Origin: Marinobacter sp.
GTDB taxonomy: Bacteria > Pseudomonadota > Gammaproteobacteria > Pseudomonadales > Oleiphilaceae
NCBI GenBank assembly: GCA_022565395.1
Contig: JAIUMV010000006.1
Coordinates: 1 to 64,000 of the forward strand
DNA length: 64,000 nucleotides
Reading direction: 5' to 3'
The translations under genes were made by a program, and so were the position numbers. The notes under the pieces are model-generated. The model was given only the letters and a program-made list of their open reading frames with translations, did not search any database and had not been told where the DNA came from. Positions 53,353 to 62,732 of the stretch are shown in pieces. The stretch's first letter is position 1, and the number at the start of each line of letters is the position of its first letter.

Positions 53353-54225
53353 TTACTCGCTGGCAGTCTGTGTACCGCGATCGCCAAATGCCTGCCCCAT
53401 CCGAAGCGTTGAGCCTTCCATGAACTCACTGGCCCAGGTTACGGCGCCTTTCGGCAGCACCATCACAACCGTTGAGCCAAGCCGGAACCGGCCCATCTCT
53501 TCGCCTTTCTCAATACGTATGGGTGGCTGATTCCGATAGTCAACGGCGAACACCTGGCCCGGGGTGGGGGCGACGACGCCTGCCCAGGTGGTTTCCACAC
53601 TGCCTACGATCATCGCGCCTACCAGAACCATCGCCAGCGGGCCGAAATCCGTGTCAAAAATGGCCACCACCCGCTCGTTGCGGGCAAACAGGTTGGGTAC
53701 ATTCTGGGCTGTTACCGGGTTGACGGAGAACAGCTTGCCGGGCACATAAATCATTTCCCGCAGGGTGCCGGTCAGCGGCATATGGATGCGGTGGTAATCC
53801 TTGGGTGACAAATAAATGGTGGCAAACTCGCCATCCGCGAAGGGAGCGGCCCGTGCCTCATCGCCACCGAGCAGCTCAAACAGGCTGAAGGACTGGCCTT
53901 TGGCCTGGAACACGCGGTCACCGTTGACGCGTCCCAGCTGACTGATAGCGCCATCCACCGGGCTGGTGAGCACATTGGCGTCGGCCACAACGGGGCGCAA
54001 GCCGGGCTTCAGGGCGCGGGTGAAGAATGCGTTAAAGGATGGATAAGCGGTGGGGTCCGGCTCAGCGGCCTCACTCATGTCTACCCCAAAACGGTTGATA
54101 AACCAGTGGGTGAAGCGGTTCTTCAGGCGCGGTGAGCGCTCAGAGTCCGCCAGTCTGCCCGCCAGCCGGGACAGGGCAAGTTGAGGGGCCAGGTACTGGC
54201 TGACGACGAAAAGCTTATCAAGCAT
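53353..54225 (-). CDS. psd: Phosphatidylserine decarboxylase proenzyme
   Basis: A 290-residue inner membrane-associated enzyme that makes phosphatidylethanolamine. The self-cleavage site is LGST (in RFRLGSTVVMVLP) about 40 residues from the end; the serine becomes the pyruvoyl group of the small subunit. Segments FFTRALKPG and SPKDYHRIHMPL fit the family. AAGGA precedes the ATG at 54225; the upstream ATG at 54333 would add unrelated residues. Confidence 0.95.
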   Translation of the reverse strand: MLDKLFVVSQYLAPQLALSRLAGRLADSERSPRLKNRFTHWFINRFGVDMSEAAEPDPTAYPSFNAFFTRALKPGLRPVVADANVLTSPVDGAISQLGRVNGDRVFQAKGQSFSLFELLGGDEARAAPFADGEFATIYLSPKDYHRIHMPLTGTLREMIYVPGKLFSVNPVTAQNVPNLFARNERVVAIFDTDFGPLAMVLVGAMIVGSVETTWAGVVAPTPGQVFAVDYRNQPPIRIEKGEEMGRFRLGSTVVMVLPKGAVTWASEFMEGSTLRMGQAFGDRGTQTASE

Positions 54226-54409
54226 CGTGGCTTCCTTTGATGAGGGATGCGGCAGTTTAGCAAAAGATACCGTTGGTAAAGAAATGCAATGAGATCTTCG
54301 CGGTTTACAAAGCCCCTTGCTATGATTCAGCAATATTGAACTCCCGACGCAGCCGGTCGGGATGGGATGGCTTCAAGAGTCACTGTGTGGCGGAGTGTAG
54401 TTACAGTTC

Positions 54410-55261
54410 ATGGCATTAATTCTCGGTTCCATCATTGTACTTGTCTGCGTGCTGGGCGGTTATGTTCTGCACGGTGGCAATCTTGCGGTGCTGTGGCAGC
54501 CAACGGAGGTGCTTATTATCTTCGGTGCGGCTACTGGCGCTTTTATTATTGCCAACCCCATGCATCTCATCAAAGAAGTTATGGGCGCAGTGTTGCGGTT
54601 GTTGACGGGCTCGCCTTTCAACAAGGCGTTCTACATGGACCTGCTGAGCCTGCTGTACGATATGTTCGACAAGTCCCGTAAACAGGGGGTGATGTCCATC
54701 GAAGAGGATATCGATAACCCTGAGGCCAGCCAGGTTTTTTCCCGTTACCCGGCGGTGCTCAAGTCCCATGAGCTGATGGCGTTTATCACTGATTACATGC
54801 GCATTATCAGCGCGGGTAACATGGCGCCCCATGAACTCGAAGGCCTGATGGATGCCGAAATCGAGAGTCGTCAGCACGAGCTTGAAGAACCTGCTCATGC
54901 GGTGAACAAGGTGGCAGATGCCATGCCCGGCCTGGGTATCGTCGCGGCGGTATTGGGTATCGTCATTACCATGAACTTCCTGACCGAGGGTCCGGAAGTT
55001 ATCGGTTTGAGTGTTGCTGCTGCCCTGGTGGGAACCTTTTTGGGGATCTGGATGGGGTATGGGTTTATAGGGCCTACCTCTATCGCGTTGGAGCATCATG
55101 CCCGTTACGAGCTGAAAGCCTACGAATGCGCGAAAGCCTCCATTATTGCCACAGTTTCAGGCCAGGCGCCGCAGATGGCCATCGAATTTGGCCGCAAGGC
55201 GCTGCCTACGGATAAGCGCCCCAGCTTCCAGGAACTCAATGACCACGTGCGATCCAAGTGA
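54410..55261 (+). CDS. motA: Flagellar motor stator protein MotA
   Basis: This 283-residue inner membrane protein has four hydrophobic segments: two near the N-terminus and the pair near residues 170-225 (MPGLGIVAAVLGIVITMNFL and VAAALVGTFLGIWMGYGFIGP). The family segment ALEHHARYELKAYECAKASII follows. With MotB it forms the ion channel that drives the flagellar motor. The ribosome site is weak. motB starts 28 bases after its stop. Confidence 0.95.
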   Translation: MALILGSIIVLVCVLGGYVLHGGNLAVLWQPTEVLIIFGAATGAFIIANPMHLIKEVMGAVLRLLTGSPFNKAFYMDLLSLLYDMFDKSRKQGVMSIEEDIDNPEASQVFSRYPAVLKSHELMAFITDYMRIISAGNMAPHELEGLMDAEIESRQHELEEPAHAVNKVADAMPGLGIVAAVLGIVITMNFLTEGPEVIGLSVAAALVGTFLGIWMGYGFIGPTSIALEHHARYELKAYECAKASIIATVSGQAPQMAIEFGRKALPTDKRPSFQELNDHVRSK

Positions 55262-55289
55262 TCGGCCAAGGCATTAGCAGGTAACGCCG

Positions 55290-56258
55290 GTGGAAGAACA
55301 GCCGATTATCATCAAGCGGGTCAAAAAGAAGGTCGGGGGGCACCATGGTGGCTCCTGGAAGGTGGCCTTTGCTGATTTCGCCACCGCCATGATGGCGTTC
55401 TTCCTGGTGCTGTGGCTGACGGCGACGGCATCACCTGAGCAGAAGAAAGCGATTGAGGGCTACTTCCGTGACCCGGTTGGTTTCATGCAGGGTGGTATGC
55501 CTCAGCCTATCGATCTGGGGGGGAGCGCATCCCTGGTGGATGCCACCAGCACGGATATAGCTGCCCACCGCATGGCGATTGACGAAACGCAGGTGGATCA
55601 GATGGCCGACATTCTTGAGCAGCGCCGGATGGAGGAGCTGTATCAGGAGCTGCAGGAGCAAATCGTCGCCAGCGAAACCCTGCAGGAATTCAAGGACCAG
55701 CTGCTGATTGATATCACCGATGAAGGGTTGCGAGTCCAGATCGTGGATCGCTCCCAGCGCCCCATGTTTGACAGCGGCAGCCCGCAGCTCAGGCATTACT
55801 CCCAGGACATTCTGTTTGAGCTGGCCAAGCCGCTGGAAGCCTTCGGTCGCAAGCTCAGTATCACCGGTCATACGGACGCTACGCCCTTCCGTGGGCGGCC
55901 CGGTTATACCAATTGGGAGTTGTCTGCTGACCGTGCCAATACCGCGCGCCGCGCGCTGGTAGCGGGTGGCGTGCGGACAGAGCAAATCGCCCGAGTTGTT
56001 GGCTTGAGTGACTCTGTGCTGTTTGATGCCAACAATCCGTTTGCGCCCGTTAATCGTCGCATTTCCATCATCGTACTGAACAAGAAAGCCGCAGATGGTA
56101 TTCATTCCAGCAGTGCGCGGGAGTCAGGAACCGTGCCGTTGATCGACTTGACCGCACCCTCGCCCGAGGAGCGGCGCCGTGCTGAGCGCCAGTTGCAGGA
56201 CGGAAGCTGGTTTGAGCGTGCGCCACAGCGGGTGAATCCCGATGAGGTGAACTGGTAA
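55290..56258 (+). CDS. motB: Flagellar motor stator protein MotB
   Basis: A 322-residue protein starting with GTG. The single transmembrane helix (KVAFADFATAMMAFFLVLWLT) follows a basic segment, and its Asp in FADFATAMMAF is the ion-conducting residue. The C-terminal half is an OmpA-like peptidoglycan-binding domain (ITGHTDATPF, NWELSADRANTARRAL, FAPVNRRISI). It anchors the MotA4B2 stator to the cell wall. Confidence 0.94.
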   Translation: MEEQPIIIKRVKKKVGGHHGGSWKVAFADFATAMMAFFLVLWLTATASPEQKKAIEGYFRDPVGFMQGGMPQPIDLGGSASLVDATSTDIAAHRMAIDETQVDQMADILEQRRMEELYQELQEQIVASETLQEFKDQLLIDITDEGLRVQIVDRSQRPMFDSGSPQLRHYSQDILFELAKPLEAFGRKLSITGHTDATPFRGRPGYTNWELSADRANTARRALVAGGVRTEQIARVVGLSDSVLFDANNPFAPVNRRISIIVLNKKAADGIHSSSARESGTVPLIDLTAPSPEERRRAERQLQDGSWFERAPQRVNPDEVNW

Positions 56259-56265
56259 CGCGCGG

Positions 56266-57294
56266 CTACTGCTGCTCCATGTCCCGCAGAATGCGCCGGT
56301 AGCTTTGCATCCGGGCTGCGCTGATGCGACCGTCCGCCAACGCTTCCTCGAGGGCGCAGCCCGGCTCCTGCAGGTGCTTGCAGTTACGAAACTTGCAGTA
56401 GCCTATAAGCGGTGCGATTTCCCGAAAGCCACGGGTAATCTCGTCCTCGCTCATATGCCAGAGTCCGAATTCACGAATGCCCGGTGAGTCAATCAGGTCG
56501 CCGCCGCAGCCGAGGTGAAAAAGGCGTGCCGTCGTGGTGGTGTGCACCCCTTTGCCGGTGCTCTCCGATACCGCACCTACCCGGATGGACTCTTCCGGCA
56601 TGATGGTCTGAATGATGGATGATTTACCCACACCGGACTGCCCCACGAACACACTGGTTTTGCCCTCCAGTAACTGTTCCACCTCTTTCATCTGCGCTTC
56701 TGTCTCCAGGGCGGATGTACGCACCACGGCATAGCCGAGGTCTTCGTAGCGACCCAGCAGAGTGTCGATGGCGGGCTGGTTCGCTGGGGTCAGAAGGTCG
56801 GTTTTGTTGAGCAGGATCACCACGGGTATAGCGGTGTTTTCCGCGGCCACCAGATAGCGGTCAATCAGGTTGTCGTGGGGTTCCGGCTCTGGCGCTATCA
56901 CCAGGATGATGTGGTCGATGTTGGCGGCAATGGCTTTAAACTGACCGTACTTGTCGGGCCGCTGCAACAGGGTGGAGCGTTCCTGGCGGGCGACAATGAC
57001 GCCGGTCTCCTCTGCGCCTGGTCGCCAGATGACCCGATCGCCGGTAACCAGCCCGTCAATATTGGTACGTACATGGCAACGAGCGAGGCGCCCCTGGCGT
57101 TCGCCTTCGAGTGCTTCGATATCAAGTTGGCGACCGTAGTGAGCGATCACTAACCCCAGCTGTTCAGGCCCCAGTTCACCGGAAGCCACTTGCTGGTCGA
57201 TATCGCGCTCTTTGCGGGCAGCCCGATCGGTCCTCTCTGCCTGAATTTTCTGGATACGCCACTGTTGTTGCTTGCTCAGGCGTCGTTTAGCCAT
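56266..57294 (-). CDS. rsgA: Small ribosomal subunit biogenesis GTPase RsgA
   Basis: This 342-residue circularly permuted GTPase matures the 30S subunit. It has an OB-fold N-terminal domain, the G4 motif LNKTDLL, the P-loop GQSGVGKSS and G3 segment DSPGIREF, and a C-terminal zinc-binding region with GYCKFRNCKHLQEPGCALEEAL. It is divergent from orn, a pairing common in gammaproteobacteria. Confidence 0.96.
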   Translation of the reverse strand: MAKRRLSKQQQWRIQKIQAERTDRAARKERDIDQQVASGELGPEQLGLVIAHYGRQLDIEALEGERQGRLARCHVRTNIDGLVTGDRVIWRPGAEETGVIVARQERSTLLQRPDKYGQFKAIAANIDHIILVIAPEPEPHDNLIDRYLVAAENTAIPVVILLNKTDLLTPANQPAIDTLLGRYEDLGYAVVRTSALETEAQMKEVEQLLEGKTSVFVGQSGVGKSSIIQTIMPEESIRVGAVSESTGKGVHTTTTARLFHLGCGGDLIDSPGIREFGLWHMSEDEITRGFREIAPLIGYCKFRNCKHLQEPGCALEEALADGRISAARMQSYRRILRDMEQQ

Positions 57295-57385
57295 GTTGTG
57301 ATGCCATTAACTTTGGATTCCATCGGGGCTGTGATTCTGGTGTACCATCATACCCAACCCTTTCAGAAAACCACAGGAGTACCTC

Positions 57386-57928
57386 ATGGCATCATCAGAC
57401 CGTCTGGCATGGATTGACCTGGAGATGACGGGGTTGGACCCGGAGCAGGAGCGTATCATTGAGATTGCCACCATAGTGACGGATGCGGATCTGAACGTCA
57501 TCGCAGAGGGTCCCGTGCTGGCGATTCATCAGCCTGACGGCATTCTGGACAATATGGATGACTGGTGTACCCGTACCCACGGCGAATCAGGGCTGACTGA
57601 GCGGGTGCGGGAAAGCCGCATCACCGAGGCTGAGGCCGAGCGCAGAACTATTGAGTTTCTGCAGCAGCACATGGCAAAAGGACACTCTCCTCTGTGTGGC
57701 AACAGTATCGGCCAGGACCGGCGCTTTCTGGTGAAGTATATGCCGGAGCTTGAGGCGTTCTTTCACTATCGCAACCTGGATGTCAGCACCGTCAAGGAAC
57801 TGGCTCGTCGCTGGCGGCCGGATGTGCTGGCGGGCGTGAAAAAGGAAGGTAGCCATCTGGCGTTGGATGACATTCGTGAATCTATTGCGGAGCTTCGGCA
57901 TTATCGGGAGCACTTTTTTAAGATTTAG
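57386..57928 (+). CDS. orn: Oligoribonuclease
   Basis: A 180-residue DEDDh exonuclease that degrades two- to five-base RNA, including pGpG from c-di-GMP breakdown. Motif I is [20 protein letters not shown], motif [14 protein letters not shown], and the final [18 protein letters not shown] matches motif III. AGGAG precedes the ATG by six bases. Confidence 0.97.
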   Translation: MASSDRLAWIDLEMTGLDPEQERIIEIATIVTDADLNVIAEGPVLAIHQPDGILDNMDDWCTRTHGESGLTERVRESRITEAEAERRTIEFLQQHMAKGHSPLCGNSIGQDRRFLVKYMPELEAFFHYRNLDVSTVKELARRWRPDVLAGVKKEGSHLALDDIRESIAELRHYREHFFKI

Positions 57929-58054
57929 GTTTCTTGGGGGAGCTTCTTTTGGGTGCCTTTGGGGATTGGGGGTGCGTTCGGGGTTCGGCGATTCAGAAGC
58001 ATCCACCCCCACTACTGACCGTCTCTCCTGCAAAACAGCCTTTACAGCAAAAAA

Positions 58055-59113
58055 TCAAGACCGCCCTCGATGCTGAGCCAAAGCCCAGGCCACATGTTCC
58101 CTGACTAAAGCGGACGGGTGGTCCTGGCGGGCCTTGAGTGCTTCGATTACCGGTATGGTGGAGGGCGCATTGCCCAGGCCGACGGCAAGATTCCGTAGCC
58201 AGCCCTCATAACCTGTACGTCGAATGGCTGAGCCTTCAGTGCGGGCCAGAAATTCCTCTTCGCTCCAAAGGAACAGGCTGGCCAATTGGCTGTTATCCAG
58301 ACTATGCCGGGGCTGGAAGTCCTGTTCGCCGCTGGGCTTGCTGAAACGATTCCACGGGCACACCAGTTGGCAGTCATCACAGCCAAATACCCTGTTGCCC
58401 ATCAGCGGTCTGAGTTCTTCCGGGATAGCCCCTTTGAGCTCTATGGTCAGGTAGCTGATGCAGCGGCGGGCGTCGAGCTTGTGGGGGCCGACAAAGGCGT
58501 TCGTGGGGCAGAGGTCGAGGCAGGCGCTGCAGCGGCCGCAGTGGTCTTTTTCATACGGGGTGTCGATTGGCAGTGGTGCGGTGGTGAAAATCTCGCCAAG
58601 AAAAAAGAATGACCCGGCCTGACGGTTGATCATCATGGTGTTCTTGCCAATCCAGCCCAGTCCGGCACGTTGTGCCAGGGCCCGTTCCAGCACCGGGGCG
58701 CTATCGGTAAAGGCCCGGTAATCGTGGCCCTGAACCAGCTCGTCAATGGCTTTGGCAAGCTGGACCAGTCGCTTGCGAATCAGTTTGTGATAGTCCCTGC
58801 CCAGGGTGTAGCGGGCGATATAGGCCTTTTCACGGTCGTTCAACACCTCGGCGGGGCTGTCCGGTGCCGTCAGGTAGTCCATGCGGGCGGATATAACCCG
58901 TAAGGTGCCGGGTATCAGCGAGGTTGGGGTGTAGCGTTTGTCGCCGTGGTCAGCCATGTAGGCCATCTCCCCGTGCAGACCTTCGGCAAGCCATTTTTGC
59001 AGGTATTCGCCGTGTACCCCGGTTTCGGGCAGGGTAATACCCACCGCCTGAAAACCAAGTTCAGCGGCAATTTCACGAATCTTTTCAGGGAGCTGCTCGA
59101 AAGGAACTGTCAT
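58055..59113 (-). CDS. queG: Epoxyqueuosine reductase
   Basis: This 352-residue cobalamin and iron-sulphur enzyme catalyses the last step of queuosine formation in tRNA. Two ferredoxin-type clusters are visible (CGRCSACLDLCPT near residue 190 and CDDCQLVCPWN near 245), with a C-terminal HEAT-like region ending ALVREHVAWALAQH. The length and DUF1730-type N-terminal domain match the family. It is divergent from the NAD(P)HX repair gene. Confidence 0.94.
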   Translation of the reverse strand: MTVPFEQLPEKIREIAAELGFQAVGITLPETGVHGEYLQKWLAEGLHGEMAYMADHGDKRYTPTSLIPGTLRVISARMDYLTAPDSPAEVLNDREKAYIARYTLGRDYHKLIRKRLVQLAKAIDELVQGHDYRAFTDSAPVLERALAQRAGLGWIGKNTMMINRQAGSFFFLGEIFTTAPLPIDTPYEKDHCGRCSACLDLCPTNAFVGPHKLDARRCISYLTIELKGAIPEELRPLMGNRVFGCDDCQLVCPWNRFSKPSGEQDFQPRHSLDNSQLASLFLWSEEEFLARTEGSAIRRTGYEGWLRNLAVGLGNAPSTIPVIEALKARQDHPSALVREHVAWALAQHRGRS

Positions 59114-59232
59114 GGGCCCATGATTAACGTTGATTAAGTTATGACCTTTTTTAGTGTTTTGCTATGCTTTACAGGAACCTGGATCCATTAGTTAAAAAAA
59201 TACTTAAAGCCCATCGTGCGAGGGTGTCGGCA

Positions 59233-60795
59233 ATGCCCGTTGAAGTTGTACATAGCTTACCAGAAAGCCTCTATGGGGCGGATGGCGTGCGGGCGCTGGA
59301 CCGTTTTGTGATTGATGAACGGGGTGTGCCGGGTTTCGTATTGATGCAGCGTGCGGCGGCAGCGACTTTTCGTCAACTGGTGCGTTGCTGGCCTGGGCGT
59401 CGCTCGGTGGTTGTACTTTGCGGCGCAGGCAACAATGGGGGCGATGGCTATCTGGTGGCTGCGACGGCACAGCGGCATGGGTTTCAGGTCCGCTGCATTG
59501 CTGTCGCCGATCCCACAAATCTGTCGGGTGACGCCGCCCAGGCAGCGGCCCAGGCTGCAAAGGACGGTGTAACCATTGAGTCCTGGCCCCAGGCGCCGGG
59601 CACGTTGCAGCAGCCTTTGTGCCCGGATGATGGGGTGATTGTCGATGCCCTGCTGGGCACAGGTGTTGGTGGTGCCCCCAGAGCCCCCTTTGATGCAGCA
59701 ATAGCCCGCATCAATGACAGCGGCCTCCCGGTCCTGGCGGTGGATGTGCCGTCCGGACTGGATGCAACGACCGGGGCAGCGTCAGGTGCGGCGGTGCGGG
59801 CGGATCTGACCGTCAGTTTTATTGGTTTGAAGTTGGGGCTTTTTACCGGGCGTGGGCCGGATCTTGAGGGGCGGGTGTTGTTTGATGACCTGGGGGTGAC
59901 AGAGGCACTGGCAGCGGCGCCCGTTACCGCCATCGCCCATCGCAGTGACTGGGCAGCCCTCAGTGGACTTTTGCCCAGGCGCCGTGCCGCGGCCCACAAG
60001 GGCGAGTTTGGCCGCCTGTTGATTCTCGCGGGCGAGCGGGGATTTGGCGGGGCGGGGCTACTGGCGGCAGAGGCGGCTTCGCGCTCCGGTGCCGGGCTGG
60101 TTACCCTGGCAACCCGACCTGAGCATATCAGTGCCACCCTGGCACGCTGTCCGTCCGTTATGGTACGTGGTGTGACCCACGGTTCAGAGCTGGCCCCCTT
60201 GCTGGCGCAGGCAGATGCGGTTCTGTGCGGGCCAGGTATCGGGCAGGGGCCCTGGGGGCAGCAGTTGTTGCAGCAGGCATTGGCTTTTGCCGGGCCGCTG
60301 GTGCTGGATGCGGATGCTCTCAACATGCTGGCAAGCCGGGTGCCGGTGCGTAATGAGCGGCATGTCTTGACCCCTCATCCTGGCGAGGCAGCACGTTTGC
60401 TGGGTGTGAAGGCGAGTGAGGTTGAAGCTGACAGACTGGCTGCGGTTGTGGCTCTGCAGCAACGTTTTGGTGGTGTGGTTTTACTCAAGGGTGCCGGCAC
60501 CCTCATTGCGGGGGATGAGGGCGTACCTGCGGTGATTGCAGGTAGCAACCCGGGCATGGCCACCGGTGGTATGGGTGATGTGTTGTCAGGTATTCTGGCG
60601 GCCCTGTTGGCGCAAGGTCTAACGCCGCAGCTGGCGGTGCGGATGGCAGCGGCCGTCCATCTGGAAGCGGCGAACCAGGCCAGTGAGCGTTTGGGTTACA
60701 TGGGCTTGCTGCCCATGGATGTTGTAAATGAGTTGCCCGGCGTTTGGCGGGCACAGGAGTGGGTGCAAAGGAGCCGGCATGACCAGCTTGATTGA
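59233..60795 (+). CDS. nnrD: Bifunctional NAD(P)H-hydrate dehydratase and epimerase
   Basis: A 520-residue two-domain protein: the YjeF N-terminal epimerase part (GNNGGDGYLVAATAQRHG, VDVPSGLDATTG) and the C-terminal ADP-dependent dehydratase (RHVLTPHPGEAARLLG, NPGMATGGMGDVLSGILAAL). It repairs hydrated NADH and NADPH. I chose the ATG at 59233, preceded by GAGG; the ATG at 59164 has no ribosome site. The tsaE gene begins inside its last codons, and amiB follows. Confidence 0.94.
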   Translation: MPVEVVHSLPESLYGADGVRALDRFVIDERGVPGFVLMQRAAAATFRQLVRCWPGRRSVVVLCGAGNNGGDGYLVAATAQRHGFQVRCIAVADPTNLSGDAAQAAAQAAKDGVTIESWPQAPGTLQQPLCPDDGVIVDALLGTGVGGAPRAPFDAAIARINDSGLPVLAVDVPSGLDATTGAASGAAVRADLTVSFIGLKLGLFTGRGPDLEGRVLFDDLGVTEALAAAPVTAIAHRSDWAALSGLLPRRRAAAHKGEFGRLLILAGERGFGGAGLLAAEAASRSGAGLVTLATRPEHISATLARCPSVMVRGVTHGSELAPLLAQADAVLCGPGIGQGPWGQQLLQQALAFAGPLVLDADALNMLASRVPVRNERHVLTPHPGEAARLLGVKASEVEADRLAAVVALQQRFGGVVLLKGAGTLIAGDEGVPAVIAGSNPGMATGGMGDVLSGILAALLAQGLTPQLAVRMAAAVHLEAANQASERLGYMGLLPMDVVNELPGVWRAQEWVQRSRHDQLD

Positions 60796-61243
60796 AGTCC
60801 TGACGGATCAGCAGGCGACTGAAGCGCTGGGCGCCAGGCTGGCCCACGCCTGCCTGGGCGGCGAAGTACTGTTCCTGGAAGGCAACCTCGGTATGGGGAA
60901 AACCACGTTGAGCCGGGGGTTTATTCAAGGGTTGGGTCATAGGGGTGCGGTGAAAAGCCCGACCTACACACTGGTGGAGCCCTACGAGGCCCTGCAACCA
61001 GCGGTTTACCATTTTGATCTCTACCGGCTGGCTGACCCTGAAGAGTTGGAGTACATGGGCATTCGTGATTATTTTCGTGCTGACGCCATTTGCCTGATAG
61101 AGTGGCCCGCACGTGGCGCGGGCATTCTGCCGCCGGCTGATGTGGTGATCAGGCTGCAGCCAGAGGGTGAAGGTCGCCAGGCCGCGCTGGTGCCCGGCTC
61201 GGTATCTGGTGAGCAGTTACTGCAAAGGATACGGGCAGTATGA
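60779..61243 (+). CDS. tsaE: tRNA t6A synthesis ATPase TsaE
   Basis: A 154-residue P-loop protein with Walker A EGNLGMGKTTLSRG and KSPTYTLVEPYE, plus HFDLYRLADPEELEYMG. It works with TsaB and TsaD to place threonylcarbamoyl on A37 of tRNAs. AAAGGAG precedes the ATG at 60779, which overlaps the end of the repair gene by 17 bases. It overlaps amiB as ATGA. Confidence 0.95.
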   Translation: MTSLIEVLTDQQATEALGARLAHACLGGEVLFLEGNLGMGKTTLSRGFIQGLGHRGAVKSPTYTLVEPYEALQPAVYHFDLYRLADPEELEYMGIRDYFRADAICLIEWPARGAGILPPADVVIRLQPEGEGRQAALVPGSVSGEQLLQRIRAV

Positions 61244-62634
61244 GACAGATTAAACGGGATGTGGCAGGTGTGACTATGATGGAGCAAGCGGGTGTTTTGC
61301 GGGCGCTGATGCCGCTATGGCTGGCTGCGCTTTGCCTTTTTTCCCTCGGTGCTCAGGCTGCAACATCGATTGACGGTGCCCGTATCTGGCCGGCACCGGA
61401 CCATACCCGCCTGGTTTTTGATACCGGTGGCCCGGCCCGGCACACGGTTTTTGCCTTGCCCAATCCCGCGCGACTGGTCATTGACATTCAGAATGCCCAG
61501 CTACGCGCAGACCTCAGCCGTCTTGATCTCACCAACAGTCCGGTACAGCGTATCCGCAGCGCGGTGCGCAATGGCAATGATCTGCGTGTGGTGCTTGATC
61601 TGAAAGAGGACGTCAACCCTCGTAGCTTCCTGTTGGAGCCCAACCAGCAGTACGGCCACCGCCTGGTTATCGACCTGGTGCAGGAAGGGCGAAGGCGCCC
61701 GACGGAGCCGGCTCGTCCGGTTATTCAGGAAGACCCGGACGGCAAGCGGGATATTGTGGTGGTTATTGACCCGGGCCACGGTGGCGAAGATCCCGGTGCC
61801 ATAGGCCCAGGTGGCACGCGGGAGAAAGACGTGGTGCTGAGCATTGCCCAGCGCCTGGAGGCCCTGCTGAATGCGCAGCCCGGCTACGCCGCCCGGCTGA
61901 CCCGCACCAATGATTATTTTGTCGACTTGCGCGGCCGCACCATGCGGGCGCGCCAGCACAACGCGGACCTGTTTGTGTCAATCCACGCGGACGCCTTCCG
62001 TACGCCGCAGCCGCGGGGAGCCTCGGTGTTTGCCCTGTCGCAACGTGGTGCAACCAGTGAAATGGCACGCTGGTTGGCTGCCAGTGAAAACCGTTCGGAC
62101 CTGATAGGTGGTGTCGGCGGTGTGACCCTGAACGATAAGGACGATGTGCTGGCAGGCGTGTTGCTGGATTTGTCCATGACAGCCAGCGTCAATGCCAGTC
62201 TGGGGGTGGGGGAGCACGTGTTGCAGCGTTTGGGTGGCGTGGCTAAACTCCATAAAAGTAATGTGGAACAGGCCAATTTTGCCGTACTGCGCTCCCCCGA
62301 CATGCCCTCCATTCTGGTAGAGGCCGGCTTCATATCCAACCCGCAGGAAGAGCGGTTGTTGCGGACGGCAGCCTACCAGAATCAGATAGCCCGTTCGGTA
62401 TTTGATGGCATTCTGTCCTACTTCGCCAACACGCCCCCGGCGGGCACTCTGATCGCCTATCAACGACGTCAGGGCACGCTTGCCGCAGCGACGGAATACC
62501 GCATTCAGCGCGGCGACACCCTCTCAGCGGTGGCGCGCCGTAACCAGACCACGGTACGTGAGATCATGCAGTACAACGGCCTCTCCAATGACCGAGTACA
62601 GGTGGGCCAGACCATTCGTATACCTGCGTCCTGA
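61240..62634 (+). CDS. amiB: N-acetylmuramoyl-L-alanine amidase (AmiB type)
   Basis: This 464-residue periplasmic enzyme splits daughter-cell peptidoglycan. It has an extended signal peptide (hydrophobic LMPLWLAALCLFSLGAQA), an AMIN domain (about 45-150), the zinc amidase domain with VVIDPGHGGEDPGA and VEAGFISNPQEE, and a C-terminal LysM domain (YRIQRGDTLSAVARRNQTTV). The ATG at 61240 overlaps the tsaE stop; an internal ATG (MMEQAG) could also be used. Confidence 0.94.
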   Translation: MRQIKRDVAGVTMMEQAGVLRALMPLWLAALCLFSLGAQAATSIDGARIWPAPDHTRLVFDTGGPARHTVFALPNPARLVIDIQNAQLRADLSRLDLTNSPVQRIRSAVRNGNDLRVVLDLKEDVNPRSFLLEPNQQYGHRLVIDLVQEGRRRPTEPARPVIQEDPDGKRDIVVVIDPGHGGEDPGAIGPGGTREKDVVLSIAQRLEALLNAQPGYAARLTRTNDYFVDLRGRTMRARQHNADLFVSIHADAFRTPQPRGASVFALSQRGATSEMARWLAASENRSDLIGGVGGVTLNDKDDVLAGVLLDLSMTASVNASLGVGEHVLQRLGGVAKLHKSNVEQANFAVLRSPDMPSILVEAGFISNPQEERLLRTAAYQNQIARSVFDGILSYFANTPPAGTLIAYQRRQGTLAAATEYRIQRGDTLSAVARRNQTTVREIMQYNGLSNDRVQVGQTIRIPAS

Positions 62635-62732
62635 CGCAGTTGCTACCACAGGTGAGGTTTGGGTCTCGCCTGTGGTAACCTATCCAATTTTCCGCAGCTT
62701 TTTTCCACCGCAGAACACAGTGTCGGTTCCCT